A stretch of DNA of 64,000 nt from Chitinophagaceae bacterium (GTDB lineage: Bacteria; Bacteroidota; Bacteroidia; Chitinophagales; Chitinophagaceae). Shown here one piece after another: positions 53,747 through 63,122 of this stretch. Below the pieces are notes generated by a model, which was not told the origin of the DNA, ran no database searches, and saw only the letters and a program-made list of their open reading frames with translations. Both the position numbers and the translations under genes were made by a program. Each line of letters starts with the position of its first letter. Position 1 is the stretch's first letter. The stretch covers positions 434,001 through 498,000 of the forward strand of contig JADKJX010000003.1 in assembly GCA_016720775.1 (NCBI GenBank), in the 5' to 3' direction.

Positions 53747-55003
53747 TTAAGCTTTATATTTTTTAAAGATCACCGAAGCAATGTGTCCGCCAAAACCAAA
53801 CGTATTACTCAGCACATAATTGATCTCTTTGGGCTGTGCTTTTCCAAGCGTTAAATTGAATTTATCTTTCCAGGCGGGTTCCACTTCGCTGGTATTAATA
53901 GTGGGCGGAACGATATTATGCAATATGGACTTAACAGAAATTATGGCTTCGATAGCCCCGGCTGCTCCCAGCAAATGCCCCGTCATGGATTTGGTTCCGC
54001 TTATGTTCAGGCCCTTGCTTTCGCCGAACAATCTTGCAATGGCTCTTAGTTCACTTTCATCCCCCAAATATGTGGAAGTAGCATGTGCATTTATGTAATC
54101 TATTTGTTGCGCATTTATTTCTGCATCTTCCAATGCATCTGCCATACCCAGGTAAGCCCCTTCGCCATCGGGATGAGTGCCTGTTAAATGATAGGCATCA
54201 GCAGCCATGCCGCCACCGGCAATTTCTGCAAGGATGTTTGCGCCACGTGCCAAAGCAGAATCTAAACTTTCAATGACCAGTGCACCGGCGCCTTCGCCCA
54301 TTACAAAGCCATCCCGCTTTATATCAAAGGGCCTCGATGCAGCCTGCGGATCTTCATTATGCGTGGATAAGGCTTTGGATGCACTGAACCCGCCAACACC
54401 GCTTTCATTGATGGCAGCTTCTGAGCCTCCGGCAATGATAACGTCGGCCTTTCCCAGCCGTATATAATTAAATGCATCGATAATGGCTGTGTTGGAAGAA
54501 GCGCAGGCTGAGATGGTGGAGAAATTCAATCCCCGCAATTCATGCCTGATGGAAATTACACCCGATGGAATATCGGCAATGATCTTTGGAATGAAATAAG
54601 GATTAAAACGTGGATTTTTATTTCCTTTAAAAAATTCTTCCAGTTGGTCCTGGAATGTTTGTATGCCGCCATTGCCCGAACCCCAAATAACGCCGATCTT
54701 GTTTTTATTGAGTTTTTCAAAGTGAAGCCCCGCATTTTTTATAGCTTCTTCCGAAGCAGCAACAGCATACTGTGTGAACAGGTCATATTTTCGGGCTTCA
54801 TTCTTTTCAAAATGATCCGCTGCATGAAAGCCTTTTACTTCTGCTGCAAACTTTGTTTTGAAATGCGTGGTATCAAACTTTGTGATCATGTCCACGCCGC
54901 TTTTACCTTCAGCAATATTCTTCCAGAATTCATCAACATTGTTGCCCAGTGGCGTTATAGCACCCATGCCGGTGATCACCACTCTTTTTAATTCTTTCAT
55001 CAT
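53747..55003 (-). CDS. fabF: Beta-ketoacyl-ACP synthase II
   Basis: 418 residues with the full condensing-enzyme triad: Cys in ISACASSNTAI, His in INAHATSTYLGD and His in SMTGHLLGAAG. The start VVITGMGAITPLGNNVDEFW and end NTFGFGGHIASVIF are typical. It elongates acyl-ACP in fatty acid synthesis. The context (flavin oxidoreductase, DUF1348, AraC) is not a fatty acid cluster, so this is probably a second, specialised copy. Start overlaps the upstream gene stop by four bases. Confidence 0.92.
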   Translation of the reverse strand: MMKELKRVVITGMGAITPLGNNVDEFWKNIAEGKSGVDMITKFDTTHFKTKFAAEVKGFHAADHFEKNEARKYDLFTQYAVAASEEAIKNAGLHFEKLNKNKIGVIWGSGNGGIQTFQDQLEEFFKGNKNPRFNPYFIPKIIADIPSGVISIRHELRGLNFSTISACASSNTAIIDAFNYIRLGKADVIIAGGSEAAINESGVGGFSASKALSTHNEDPQAASRPFDIKRDGFVMGEGAGALVIESLDSALARGANILAEIAGGGMAADAYHLTGTHPDGEGAYLGMADALEDAEINAQQIDYINAHATSTYLGDESELRAIARLFGESKGLNISGTKSMTGHLLGAAGAIEAIISVKSILHNIVPPTINTSEVEPAWKDKFNLTLGKAQPKEINYVLSNTFGFGGHIASVIFKKYKA

Positions 55004-55626
55004 GTTGCCTGTTCTTTTAATTTTAGTTTGAGTGCTTTTACTTCAGCTTCCAGTTTGAATATATGTTCCCGTTGTCCGGCAAATGCCTGTTCAATATCTG
55101 CTACCGTGTAGCGGGGCGTAATGTGCTGCGGACAATTCCAGTCGAATGCTTCAATAGTAAATACCATCATGCGCTCCGGCCGGAATTTATATTCACCCAG
55201 GTTGAGTTGATCGTATAAGGCCGGTTCATCTTTCAGTTCTACGATCTCTACTTTAGCGAGAATCTTCAGTCTTGTTCGGGAAGGATAATCAACCATGATC
55301 AATGCAACATTTTTATTGCCGGCAATATTGCCCACAGAAATGTATTGCATATTTCCTTTGAAATCGATGAAGCCGATACGTTTTGCATCCAGCACTTTTA
55401 AAAATCCTTTTGGTCCGCCCCGGTGCTGTATGTAAGGAAACCCATTCTCACCAATGCTGGCCATATAAAAACTATCCCTTTCTGCAATAAAATCAATTTC
55501 ATTGTCTGTCAGGCCATCAATATAAGTATCTCTCCCCATCCGGGCATAGCTGCTCCGGCTGCCGTGTTTTTCCTGCATTTCCTTCACCGCAGAAGTAAAT
55601 GCCAATGCCGCAAAATTCTTAGCCAT
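55000..55626 (-). CDS. Pyridoxamine 5'-phosphate oxidase-like flavin protein
   Basis: 208 residues with the split-barrel flavin-binding fold: DSFYMASIGENGFPYIQHRGGPKGFLKVLD, NMQYISVGNIAGNKNVALIMVDYPSRTRLKI and the later HITPRYTVADIE. The last 25 residues form a charged coiled-coil-like helix. It may bind FMN or F420-like cofactor; substrate unknown. Coupled to fabF by an ATGA overlap. Confidence 0.85.
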   Translation of the reverse strand: MAKNFAALAFTSAVKEMQEKHGSRSSYARMGRDTYIDGLTDNEIDFIAERDSFYMASIGENGFPYIQHRGGPKGFLKVLDAKRIGFIDFKGNMQYISVGNIAGNKNVALIMVDYPSRTRLKILAKVEIVELKDEPALYDQLNLGEYKFRPERMMVFTIEAFDWNCPQHITPRYTVADIEQAFAGQREHIFKLEAEVKALKLKLKEQAT

Positions 55627-55630
55627 CGGT

Positions 55631-55825
55631 TTAATTTTTTTCCGGATCTTTTTTTAGAGCACAGGTATTTATTTCCTGGCCAAGTACTTCATCCCACTGG
55701 CTATCTCCACACTCATCAGGTAAAACGATCTTTTCTTCTGCAGGCCCGTTGGGGTCATTCAGCGCCCGGTTCACAAGCAAAGAGATAAGGTTATGGGTTT
55801 CGATATTACTTGTATTGTTTCCCAT
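55631..55825 (-). CDS. Small hypothetical protein
   Basis: 64 residues: MGNNTSNIETHNLISLLVNR and onward, acidic, with two cysteines (PDECGDSQWDE, NTCALKK). Its start overlaps the stop of the DUF1348 gene (TAATG) and it ends 4 bases before the flavin protein gene, which supports a real operon member. Function unknown. Confidence 0.6.
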   Translation of the reverse strand: MGNNTSNIETHNLISLLVNRALNDPNGPAEEKIVLPDECGDSQWDEVLGQEINTCALKKDPEKN

Positions 55826-56266
55826 TATTTAAATTTTCTGTCTTTTTCTTCAATAGGAAGGTCATTAATACTGGCGTATCGTTTCCGCATCAGCCCGTTC
55901 TCATCAAATTCCCAGTTCTCATTGCCGTAGGCACGAAACCATTGCCCTTCTGCATTATGGTATTCGTATTCGAAACGAACAGCCATGCGGTTCTCCCGGA
56001 AGCCCCACAATTCTTTTTTGAGTTTGTAATTTAACTCTCTTCCCATTTGCCTTTTAAAATTGCTTAACTGCTTCACGCCCGTTGATAAAATCCGTCCGGT
56101 TACGCCATTCGGTATCGATGGTATAAGCCAGGCTGATCCGTTCAGGGTCCTTACTGTTCCAGGCGTCTTCAGCCATTTGTACTTTTTGTAAGGCAGTTTC
56201 CAGTGTAAAGGGAGGGAGGGGATGACGTTGTTCCATGATTGTGTTTTTTTTAGATGAATAAAACAA
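55825..56266 (-). pseudogene. DUF1348 (NTF2/SnoaL-like) protein, two single-base breaks
   Basis: The first frame reads PPFTLETALQKVQMAEDAWNSKDPERISLAYT.DTEWRNR..FINGREAVKQF, the N-terminal part of DUF1348. The second frame reads NYKLKKELWGFRENRMAVRFEYEYHNAEGQWFRAYGNENWEFDENGLM, its C-terminal part. Between them the sense KGKWEREL is recovered by adding a T near 56059 and an A near 56045. The whole is about 147 residues, normal for the family. NTF2-like fold, cytoplasmic, unknown substrate. First gene of the minus-strand operon. Confidence 0.85.
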
Positions 56267-56294
56267 GGCCGGGAAAATCTCCTGGCCTTGTTTT
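56260..56294 (-). terminator. Terminator of the AhpD-like gene
   Basis: AAAACAAGGCC (56260-56270) pairs with GGCCTTGTTTT (56284-56294). On the minus strand the stem runs out into T-rich sequence. It lies 9 bases after the AhpD-like stop codon and overlaps the DUF1348 start codon slightly. Confidence 0.75.
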
Positions 56295-56302
56295 ACTTAA
56301 TT

Positions 56303-56860
56303 TTAATTCTTGCTGATGGCAGAAACCAACTCCAAAGCCGGAGCCAACGGAAAATCAACCGGTATTTGCGTCAGGTTATGCAGATAGTTCATAGCGGTCT
56401 TATCCGAAACCTGCAATACGAGGTCAACCAGGTTTTCATTGGTATAACCCTGGGCAAAGAAATCATCCACCAGGGCAGTATCTGCATTGCCCCGGTTTTT
56501 GGTGATGGATGCTGCTAATTTAACAAGTGCATTTAATTTCGGGTTATCTGCTGTACCACGGCGGATGCCGAGCAACTGTTCATCGGTAAAACCATTCATT
56601 TTACCGATCACCGTGTGTGCACTCTGGCAGTAGAGGCAATTATTAACCTGGCTTACGATGAGGTTAACGGCTTCTTTTTCTTTATTGCTTAATGTTGTTT
56701 TGGCATTCTGGTAAGCGAGATACCTGCCCAGGCCATTGTCTGAGTAAGCGATGGCGGCGTACAGGTTCGGTACAAAACCAAGGGCTTTTGTCAGGTTATC
56801 AAAAATTGCCTGGTTGGCTGGAGCTACTTCTCCTCTTGTTGGAACGGTGAACTTTTTCAT
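56303..56860 (-). CDS. Carboxymuconolactone decarboxylase/AhpD-like peroxidase-related protein
   Basis: 185 residues with the AhpD-type redox motif NNCLYCQSAHTVIGK (CxxC followed by His) near residue 75 and flanking helices (LSNKEKEAVNLIVSQ). Proteins of this family reduce peroxides or act as alkylhydroperoxidase partners. It is divergent from the FMN reductase gene, which suggests a shared redox-responsive control region (56861-57046). Confidence 0.9.
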   Translation of the reverse strand: MKKFTVPTRGEVAPANQAIFDNLTKALGFVPNLYAAIAYSDNGLGRYLAYQNAKTTLSNKEKEAVNLIVSQVNNCLYCQSAHTVIGKMNGFTDEQLLGIRRGTADNPKLNALVKLAASITKNRGNADTALVDDFFAQGYTNENLVDLVLQVSDKTAMNYLHNLTQIPVDFPLAPALELVSAISKN

Positions 56861-57046
56861 TTTCTATTTTTTTTATTTGATGTCGATATTGACCCTGCAA
56901 AGATGCTCCGGTAATACCCCATAAAAAATGGATGATGAACGCAGCTTGATGGACGATTTTCCCCGGTACTGCTTTTATTGCGTCAGGCAACCGACAATTA
57001 TCAATTATTATACCCGTAGTTTTGGATTGCCTTTTTAAGGCTTTCT

Positions 57047-57586
57047 ATGGTAAAGAAGAAAATAAAGATACTCGGAATCTCCGGCAGTCTCCGGCCTGAC
57101 TCATCTGCCAGTGCCGTACTTGGAATCGTTTCAAAACTGTTCCCTGCCAATGTTGATTTTAAAATTTATACTGGCATTGGAGAGATACCGGCTTTTGATG
57201 ACAGCAAAGAAATCCCTTTTCCTGTGGCTGGCTTTATTAAACAAATTGAAGAAGCCGATGGGGTTTTCTTCTGCATACCCGAATATGCTTTTGGTGTGCC
57301 GGGGGCATTGAAGAATGCATTGGACTGGACGGTGTCCGGTACCGCTTTTTCTGACAAGCCCGTGGCGTTGATCACTGCTGCTTCACAGGGCCAGAAAGCA
57401 CATGCAGCATTATTAAATACATTGACAGCACTGGGTACAAAAATAAATGAAGATGCAACCTTACTCATCTCATTTATCCGCAGCAAGCTGGATGAGAACA
57501 AGGAAGTGGTGGATATAGCTACGCTGGAGGCGATAAAAAAACTGGTTGAGTCCTTTATAAAGTCTGTTGAAATCTGCGGTGTATGA
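57047..57586 (+). CDS. NAD(P)H-dependent FMN reductase
   Basis: 179 residues with a flavodoxin-like fold: KILGISGSLRPDSSASAVL (phosphate-binding GSLR.DS), PAFDD, ADGVFFCIPEYAFGVPGALKNALDW and VALITAASQGQKA. This is the ArsH/ChrR/YieF-type quinone or FMN reductase group. TAGTTTTG at 57017-57024 fits the -7 box. Divergent from the AhpD-like gene; both suit oxidative-stress defence. Confidence 0.9.
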   Translation: MVKKKIKILGISGSLRPDSSASAVLGIVSKLFPANVDFKIYTGIGEIPAFDDSKEIPFPVAGFIKQIEEADGVFFCIPEYAFGVPGALKNALDWTVSGTAFSDKPVALITAASQGQKAHAALLNTLTALGTKINEDATLLISFIRSKLDENKEVVDIATLEAIKKLVESFIKSVEICGV

Positions 57587-57631
57587 TCCCGGAAAAATAC
57601 TGTTCATCATTTGTCGGCCTGGCAGGCAGCT

Positions 57632-58252
57632 TCAGGCAAACACGATCCAGTAAACCCACATTACAAAACTTAGTATAAGGGCTGCCCAGGGGTTAAAGAA
57701 CGAAACACCAAAGATGATGACATTGCAGATGAGGCCGATATTCTCATTCCTTGTAGTTTGCCTGACCTGTTTTGCGGTGATATCATGGATCAATAATTCT
57801 TTTTTACGGCTGGCGGCAAACCAAAGCAGGCGGAAGGCAAGGCTTATCAAAACAAAATAGCCGGTGTAAAAAATAACAGCGGTTTTTAAAGCATCTGTCA
57901 ATAAAAACTCACCAAGTGTTTTTGTTGGGAAGGGAACCAGTGCCACCAGCATCAGCAATAAGCCGTTTGTTATCATGATGGCGCTATCCGGTTGCCGGAA
58001 CATTTTAAACAGTCCGTGATGGCCGATCCAGGCCAGCAGCACATTTATAAAACTGATCACATAGGCCAGGCAGATGGGCCATTTGTGCAGCAAAGCATCT
58101 GTTAACCCCGCATTGCTCACTTCGCCATGCAGTTCCACCCCGATCTCAATGGATAATAAAGTAACGGCAATACAAAACACGCCATCGCTGAATGTTTCAA
58201 TGCGCAGGGTTTCTTTCTGTAATTGTATCTCTGACCGGTTAGCTGGTTCCAT
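57632..58252 (-). CDS. TMEM175-family potassium channel-like protein (DUF1211)
   Basis: 206 residues with six hydrophobic segments. The diagnostic first-helix motif RIETFSDGVFCIAVTLLSIEI (R...FSDGVF.IA.TLL) lines the pore in bacterial TMEM175 channels. A single six-helix unit implies that it works as a homotetramer in the inner membrane. Convergent with the FMN reductase gene. Confidence 0.9.
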   Translation of the reverse strand: MEPANRSEIQLQKETLRIETFSDGVFCIAVTLLSIEIGVELHGEVSNAGLTDALLHKWPICLAYVISFINVLLAWIGHHGLFKMFRQPDSAIMITNGLLLMLVALVPFPTKTLGEFLLTDALKTAVIFYTGYFVLISLAFRLLWFAASRKKELLIHDITAKQVRQTTRNENIGLICNVIIFGVSFFNPWAALILSFVMWVYWIVFA

Positions 58253-58479
58253 GATCCATAAAATTAATCAGAAGGAAAGATTTCATTTGTCGCCGGTAAG
58301 ACAAGTTTTGGCAGAGGATATTTTTTGAGCCACGTGGACATAGGAAATACATAGGAGATATCATACTTGCTATGTTTTCTATGTGGTTCAAAAAAATATC
58401 AGTAAATAAAATTTTTAGTCATACAAACGACATAACCTTCGTTCAGAAACAGTTCATTTTGTATTTGAAACAGATCATC

Positions 58480-60066
58480 ATGAACACACAATACGACATC
58501 ATCATCATCGGCACCGGCAGCGGCGGCGGAACCATTGCAAAAAAACTTGCAGGAAGCGGAAAGAAAATATTGATACTGGAAAGAGGGGGATTCATTCCCA
58601 AAGAAAAGCAAAACTGGGATCCCCATGAAGTGGTGACTATGGGCCGCTACCGTCCAAAAGAGTATTGGTACGATAAGGATGATAAACCCTTCTTGCCTTA
58701 TATACATTATAATGTGGGCGGAAACAGTAAAGTGTACGGTGCCGCACTTTTCCGTTTCCGGGAAAGCGACTTTAAAGAGATAAAACATTACGGAGGTACT
58801 TCGCCTGCTTGGCCATTTGGCTACGAAACACTGCGCCCTTATTACGACCTGGCCGAGAAAATGTACTATGTGCATGGTAAGCGGGGCATTGATCCCACCG
58901 AGCCCCCGGCTTCTTTTGATTATCCATTACCACCCTTACCATACGAGCCATTGATAAAAGATCTTGATGAAAAGATGAAGCAGATCGGCCTGCAGCCATT
59001 TCCGCTGCCGATGGGGGTGAACCTTCCGCAAGACACAAGTAAAAATGCATCGCCATTGATATTGGAAAATTTCGATGGCTTCCCTGATCTTACCGATTCA
59101 AAAGCCGATGCCCAAACGGTGGCATTGAATCATGCGCTTATGTTGAGTAACGTGGAAATGATCACGCATGCTTACGTGGAAAAATTAATTACAGATGAAA
59201 CGGGGACTAAAGTAATCGCTGCCAAAACAATGATTGAAGGAGAAGAGATTTTTTTTAGCGCCGGCACTTTCATCGTGGCATGTGGAGCCGTAAACAGCGC
59301 CGCCCTGTTCTTACGCAGTGCAAGCTATGCTCATCCAAATGGACTCGCCAATTCATCCGGCCAGGTGGGAAGAAATTTGATGTTGCATCATAATGGATGT
59401 TTAGTGGCTTTCACCAAAAAGAAAAATGATAGTGTATTTCAGAAAAGTTTGGGCCTTGCAGATTTTTACCACGGCGCTGATGACAGCGAATTTCCGTTAG
59501 GAGAAATTCAGCTGATGGGAAGAAATGACCCCGAAACCATACTGTGGATGGCGGAAGATATTTACAGCGATAAGACCTACGAGGAATTAAAAGAGATGAC
59601 GATCGATTTCTGGCTCACAGCAGAAGACCTTCCTTCACCCGATAACCGGGTTACATTAAAAGAAGATGGCTCCATAAAAGTTGATTATGCCAGGAATAAT
59701 TATACCGCTTATGAAAAATTGAAGGCGAAGCTGAAACATGTTTTTGAGAAATTGGGAGAGATCGATTCTGACTATAAAGATGTAAAATGGAAAGGTTATG
59801 ACCTCGACGTGAGCGGCATGAGCCACCAGAATGGTACGTTGCGCTTTGGTACCGATCCTTCAACATCAGTGCTGGACCTGAATTGCAAAACGCATGACCT
59901 GGATAATGTGTACGTGGTTGATGCCAGCTTCTTTCCAAGTTGCGGAGCATTTAACCCGGCACTGACCATTTCAGCCAATGCACTTAGAGTAGGAGACCAT
60001 TTGCTGAATGATGTATTTAAAAATAAAAACGATAAAAAAAATACGACAGTAATGTCGGTTGTATAA
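58480..60066 (+). CDS. GMC-family FAD-dependent oxidoreductase
   Basis: From the ATG at 58480 it has 528 residues, beginning MNTQYDIIIIGTGSGGGTIAKKLAGSGKKILILERGG with the FAD-binding GxGxxG. GMC features are YNVGGNSKVYGAALFRFRESDF, GAVNSAALFLRSA, LMLHHNG, GMSHQNGTLRFG (active-site His region) and VVDASFFPSCGAFNPALTISANALR. It oxidises alcohols or sugars; substrate unknown. Frame extensions before 58480 do not look like the family. Confidence 0.9.
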   Translation: MNTQYDIIIIGTGSGGGTIAKKLAGSGKKILILERGGFIPKEKQNWDPHEVVTMGRYRPKEYWYDKDDKPFLPYIHYNVGGNSKVYGAALFRFRESDFKEIKHYGGTSPAWPFGYETLRPYYDLAEKMYYVHGKRGIDPTEPPASFDYPLPPLPYEPLIKDLDEKMKQIGLQPFPLPMGVNLPQDTSKNASPLILENFDGFPDLTDSKADAQTVALNHALMLSNVEMITHAYVEKLITDETGTKVIAAKTMIEGEEIFFSAGTFIVACGAVNSAALFLRSASYAHPNGLANSSGQVGRNLMLHHNGCLVAFTKKKNDSVFQKSLGLADFYHGADDSEFPLGEIQLMGRNDPETILWMAEDIYSDKTYEELKEMTIDFWLTAEDLPSPDNRVTLKEDGSIKVDYARNNYTAYEKLKAKLKHVFEKLGEIDSDYKDVKWKGYDLDVSGMSHQNGTLRFGTDPSTSVLDLNCKTHDLDNVYVVDASFFPSCGAFNPALTISANALRVGDHLLNDVFKNKNDKKNTTVMSVV

Positions 60067-60095
60067 TCGTGGTTTTCTCATAGCAGTTGGTTAGG

Positions 60096-60121
60096 GCGAA
60101 GGGGCGACCCTTCGCTTTTTT
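60096..60121 (+). terminator. Rho-independent terminator after the GMC gene
   Basis: GCGAAGGG-GCGA-CCCTTCGC is a perfect 8-bp stem followed by T6. It overlaps the upstream extension of the next frame, which supports the start of that gene at 60135. Confidence 0.9.
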
Positions 60122-60134
60122 AAAAGATGTGGTC

Positions 60135-60470
60135 ATGGAACAAATAGCGAAGACAATAACCATTTATATAAGCCATACACTGGAGATCATTTCAGCCCTG
60201 GTGATTGCGGCGGCATTGATAAAATTAGTATTCAGTTATTTTCAAACTTTCCTGAAACCGAAGAATGGGTTATCGGCTATGGAAGCCAGGCTGGTTTTTG
60301 GGAGTGCCGTAGCAGTCTCATTGGAATTATTGCTCGGTGCCGATGTGCTGGCCACGGCTGTTGCACCCAGCTGGGATGATATCGGGAAACTGGCTGCCAT
60401 TGCCATCCTGCGTACGGGATTGAATTATTTTCTTGAGCAGGAACTGAAACATAAAAAATCTGTTGCCTGA
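60135..60470 (+). CDS. DUF1622 membrane protein
   Basis: From the ATG at 60135 it has about 111 residues with three hydrophobic segments (LEIISALVIAAALIKLVF; LVFGSAVAVSLELLLGADVLATAV; LAAIAILRTGLNYFL). The GAD.L.T...P.W...G.LA.IA..RT.LNYFLE pattern is characteristic of DUF1622. Function unknown. It precedes the aquaporin gene closely. Confidence 0.85.
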   Translation: MEQIAKTITIYISHTLEIISALVIAAALIKLVFSYFQTFLKPKNGLSAMEARLVFGSAVAVSLELLLGADVLATAVAPSWDDIGKLAAIAILRTGLNYFLEQELKHKKSVA

Positions 60471-60519
60471 GGTCGCTCATGCGACAGAATATCTCTTCAA
60501 CATTTTTTCTCTTTGTACC

Positions 60520-61380
60520 ATGAGAGTAATGCCAATAAAAATAATTACCGGCAGCAGGGGTTATGTTCAGATGAAGGCAGCATTTAAAATGAACTGGCCA
60601 CATTACCTGCAGGAAGCACTGGGCCTCGGGATCTTTATGGCCTCGGCCTGTTTTTTCAGTGCGATGCTGTTCTCAGAGCGAAGTTCCTGGTATCATTTTT
60701 TTCCGGATTTCATGGCCAGGAATTTTTTTATGGGATTAATGATGGGATTGACAGCGCTGTTTATCTTTTATTCGCCATGGACTTCACCGAGCGGTTCGCA
60801 GATAAACCCGGCAGTTACGCTCACTTTTTTACGGCTGGATAAAATGTGTCGTTACGATGCAATGTTCTTTATCATTTTTCAATTCATTGGAGGAACGGTG
60901 GCAGTTTATTTAATGCGGACACTGATGGGCAATATTTTAACGGATGCACCGGTCAGTTCTGCCGTAACCGTTCCCGGAAAAACCGGGATCATGTGGGCAT
61001 TGATAACGGAATTTATCATTGCATTTATCACAATGACGATGGTACTGTTAACAGCAAATCACCGTAAACTAAAAAAATACACAAGAATATTTGCAGGCTG
61101 CCTGGTTTGTACCTGGGTGATCGTTGCCGGCCCCATATCGGGTTTTGGTATGAACCCGGCAAGAACTTTTGCCAGTGCCCTACCGGCACATGTCTGGACG
61201 GCTTCCTGGATCTATATGATCATTCCGGTAGCCGGAATGCTTTCAGCGGCAGAATTTTATTTGCTGGTAAAAAAAAAGAAATGGAACACAGGATTAAAAG
61301 TGGTACACAGGCAATATGAAATCAATAACAATGATCAATTACAACAGCATGAAACAGGTCTTAAAATCATTACTGGTTAG
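60520..61380 (+). CDS. Aquaporin/MIP-family channel
   Basis: Six hydrophobic segments and both half-helix motifs are present: SGSQINPAVTL in the first half and SGFGMNPARTF in the second, the latter with the selectivity-filter Arg after NPA. About 286 residues from the ATG at 60520; ATGs at 60529 and 60571 (MKAAFKMNW) are also possible and the last gives the more usual start. The tail is long and hydrophilic. Transports water or small solutes across the inner membrane. The end overlaps the next gene. Confidence 0.88.
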   Translation: MRVMPIKIITGSRGYVQMKAAFKMNWPHYLQEALGLGIFMASACFFSAMLFSERSSWYHFFPDFMARNFFMGLMMGLTALFIFYSPWTSPSGSQINPAVTLTFLRLDKMCRYDAMFFIIFQFIGGTVAVYLMRTLMGNILTDAPVSSAVTVPGKTGIMWALITEFIIAFITMTMVLLTANHRKLKKYTRIFAGCLVCTWVIVAGPISGFGMNPARTFASALPAHVWTASWIYMIIPVAGMLSAAEFYLLVKKKKWNTGLKVVHRQYEINNNDQLQQHETGLKIITG

Positions 61381-62356
61381 TTTTTCCTTTTTAATATTCA
61401 GCGGCAATATCCATGGGCAGGTAAATAAAGTAGATGCCATCGGGATCACCGTAAAAGATATGAACCGCTCTTTAAAATTTTACCAGGAAGTGCTTGGATT
61501 CAAAAAAATATCAGATAATGAATACAGCGGGGCGGAATTTGAAAAGCTGGAAGGCATTTTTGGTTTGAACATCCGTGTGGTGCGTATGCAGTTGGGAGAG
61601 GAGTTCATCGAACTGACCGATTACTTAACGGCGGGGGGAAGAAGCATACCGGAAGACCAAAAAGCCAATGACCTGTCTTTTCAGCATATTGCCATTGTAG
61701 TAAGTGATATGGACAAAGCTTTTCAACAATTAAAGAAATTCAATGTGGAGTATGTGTCAACGGAACCGCAGACACTTCCTGTTACCAATGTTGCGGCGGC
61801 AGGTATAAAGGCGTTTTATTTTCATGATGTGGATGATCATAACCTGGAATTGATATATTTCCCAAAAGGAAAAGGGAATCCGAAATGGCAGGCATCAAGT
61901 GGAAAAATATTTTTAGGGATCGACCATACAGCGATCGGGGTAAGCAGTACAGAGAGTAGCCAAAAGTTTTACGAGGATATTCTGGGTATTGAAAGAAAAG
62001 GGGATAGCTGGAATTTTGGAACTGAGCAGGAACACCTGAATAATGTAGAGGGTGCCAGTCTTCATATAACCGGTTTCAGGGCAGCAGCCGGGCCCGGCGT
62101 GGAATTTTTACAATACCTGAAACCCGGGCCAGGAAAAAAATACCCGCCCGACACAAGGGCCGACGATATCTGGTATTGGCAGACAACTTTATTTACTGCT
62201 GATGCGGAAGCATTGTATAATAAATTAAAAAATTCAGGCTATACATTTACTTCTAAAGAGTTGGTGCATACTCATACGAACGGGATCCACTCAAAATCCT
62301 TCATTGTGAAAGATCCCGATGGCCATGCGTTGCTCATAAAAGAATTAGTTCGTTAA
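61349..62356 (+). CDS. Exported protein with two VOC (glyoxalase-fold) domains
   Basis: From the ATG at 61349 (MKQVLKSLLVSFSFLIF) it has a signal peptide ending NIHGQ; an earlier start at 61316 is possible. Residues after about 24 form VOC copy 1 (VDAIGITVKDMNRSLKFYQEVLGFK, FQHIAIVVSDMDKAF, FYFHDVDDHNLELI). Copy 2 follows (GIDHTAIGVSSTESSQKFYEDILGIE, SFIVKDPDGHALLI). Two copies can form one metal-binding active site. Substrate unknown. Overlaps the aquaporin end by 32 bases. Confidence 0.85.
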   Translation: MKQVLKSLLVSFSFLIFSGNIHGQVNKVDAIGITVKDMNRSLKFYQEVLGFKKISDNEYSGAEFEKLEGIFGLNIRVVRMQLGEEFIELTDYLTAGGRSIPEDQKANDLSFQHIAIVVSDMDKAFQQLKKFNVEYVSTEPQTLPVTNVAAAGIKAFYFHDVDDHNLELIYFPKGKGNPKWQASSGKIFLGIDHTAIGVSSTESSQKFYEDILGIERKGDSWNFGTEQEHLNNVEGASLHITGFRAAAGPGVEFLQYLKPGPGKKYPPDTRADDIWYWQTTLFTADAEALYNKLKNSGYTFTSKELVHTHTNGIHSKSFIVKDPDGHALLIKELVR

Positions 62357-62373
62357 AAAAATATAAGGTCAGG

Positions 62374-62394
62374 AAGCCGACAAAACCGGCTTTT
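62374..62394 (+). terminator. Rho-independent terminator
   Basis: AAGCCG-ACAAAAC-CGGCTT is followed by TT. A short stem in the gap between the VOC gene and the peroxiredoxin gene. Confidence 0.6.
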
Positions 62395-62421
62395 GCATCT
62401 CTGTAAATTTGTCGAAAAAAC

Positions 62422-63006
62422 ATGAAGAAATTAATCCTATCGCTCGGCGTACTGATCGTTGCTGTTACCCTCCATGCCCAGGATGGCCCGAAGGGTCTGA
62501 ATGTAAATGACAAGGCTCCGGAATTTTCGGCAAAAAGCCAGGATGGCAAACCCATCAGCCTTAAGGAAAAACTGAAAGCAGGGCCCGTTGTACTGGTCTT
62601 CTATCGCGGCCAATGGTGCCCTTATTGCAACAGGGAATTAAAGAACCTGGAAGATTCACTTTCATTGATCACGGCTAAAGGAGCAACACTCATTGCGGTA
62701 ACCCCCGAAAAGCCGGAGAACATCAGCAAGACCATTGAAAAGACAAAAGCTACGTACCCGATCCTTTTTGATGAGGGCTTAAAGATCATGAAGAGTTATG
62801 ATGTGGCTTTTGCTGTAGATCCCAAAACGATTGAAAAATATAAGGGGTACGGGATTGATTTTAACGAGGTGAACGGCGCCAATGGAACAAACCTGCCTGT
62901 GCCGGCTGTTTACATTATCAATAAAAATGGCGGGATCATTTATAAATATTTCGATGCTGATTACCGGAAACGTCCCAGCGTAAAAGACCTGCTGGATCAT
63001 CTGTAG
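62422..63006 (+). CDS. Exported AhpC/TSA-family peroxiredoxin
   Basis: 194 residues with a signal peptide (LILSLGVLIVAVTLHAQ). The thioredoxin-fold core has VNDKAPEFSAKSQDGKPISL, VVLVFYRGQWCPYCNRELKNLED with a CPYC active site near residue 71, and VPAVYIINKNGGIIY. The WCPYC motif suits a peroxiredoxin-like reductase acting in the periplasm. It ends at a strong terminator. Confidence 0.9.
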   Translation: MKKLILSLGVLIVAVTLHAQDGPKGLNVNDKAPEFSAKSQDGKPISLKEKLKAGPVVLVFYRGQWCPYCNRELKNLEDSLSLITAKGATLIAVTPEKPENISKTIEKTKATYPILFDEGLKIMKSYDVAFAVDPKTIEKYKGYGIDFNEVNGANGTNLPVPAVYIINKNGGIIYKYFDADYRKRPSVKDLLDHL

Positions 63007-63025
63007 TTGGCTTGATGATCAGTTT

Positions 63026-63051
63026 AAAAAGGCACTAATACGTGCCTTTTT
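63026..63051 (+). terminator. Rho-independent terminator
   Basis: AAAAAGGCAC-TAATAC-GTGCCTTTTT is a 10-bp stem whose T-rich end continues TCTTTT. Just after the peroxiredoxin stop. Confidence 0.9.
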
Positions 63052-63122
63052 CTTTTAGCGGTCAACCACCTGACAAAGCTTTTGTTCAATGCGCCCTTTC
63101 TTTGTGAAGAAAAAATTCATCA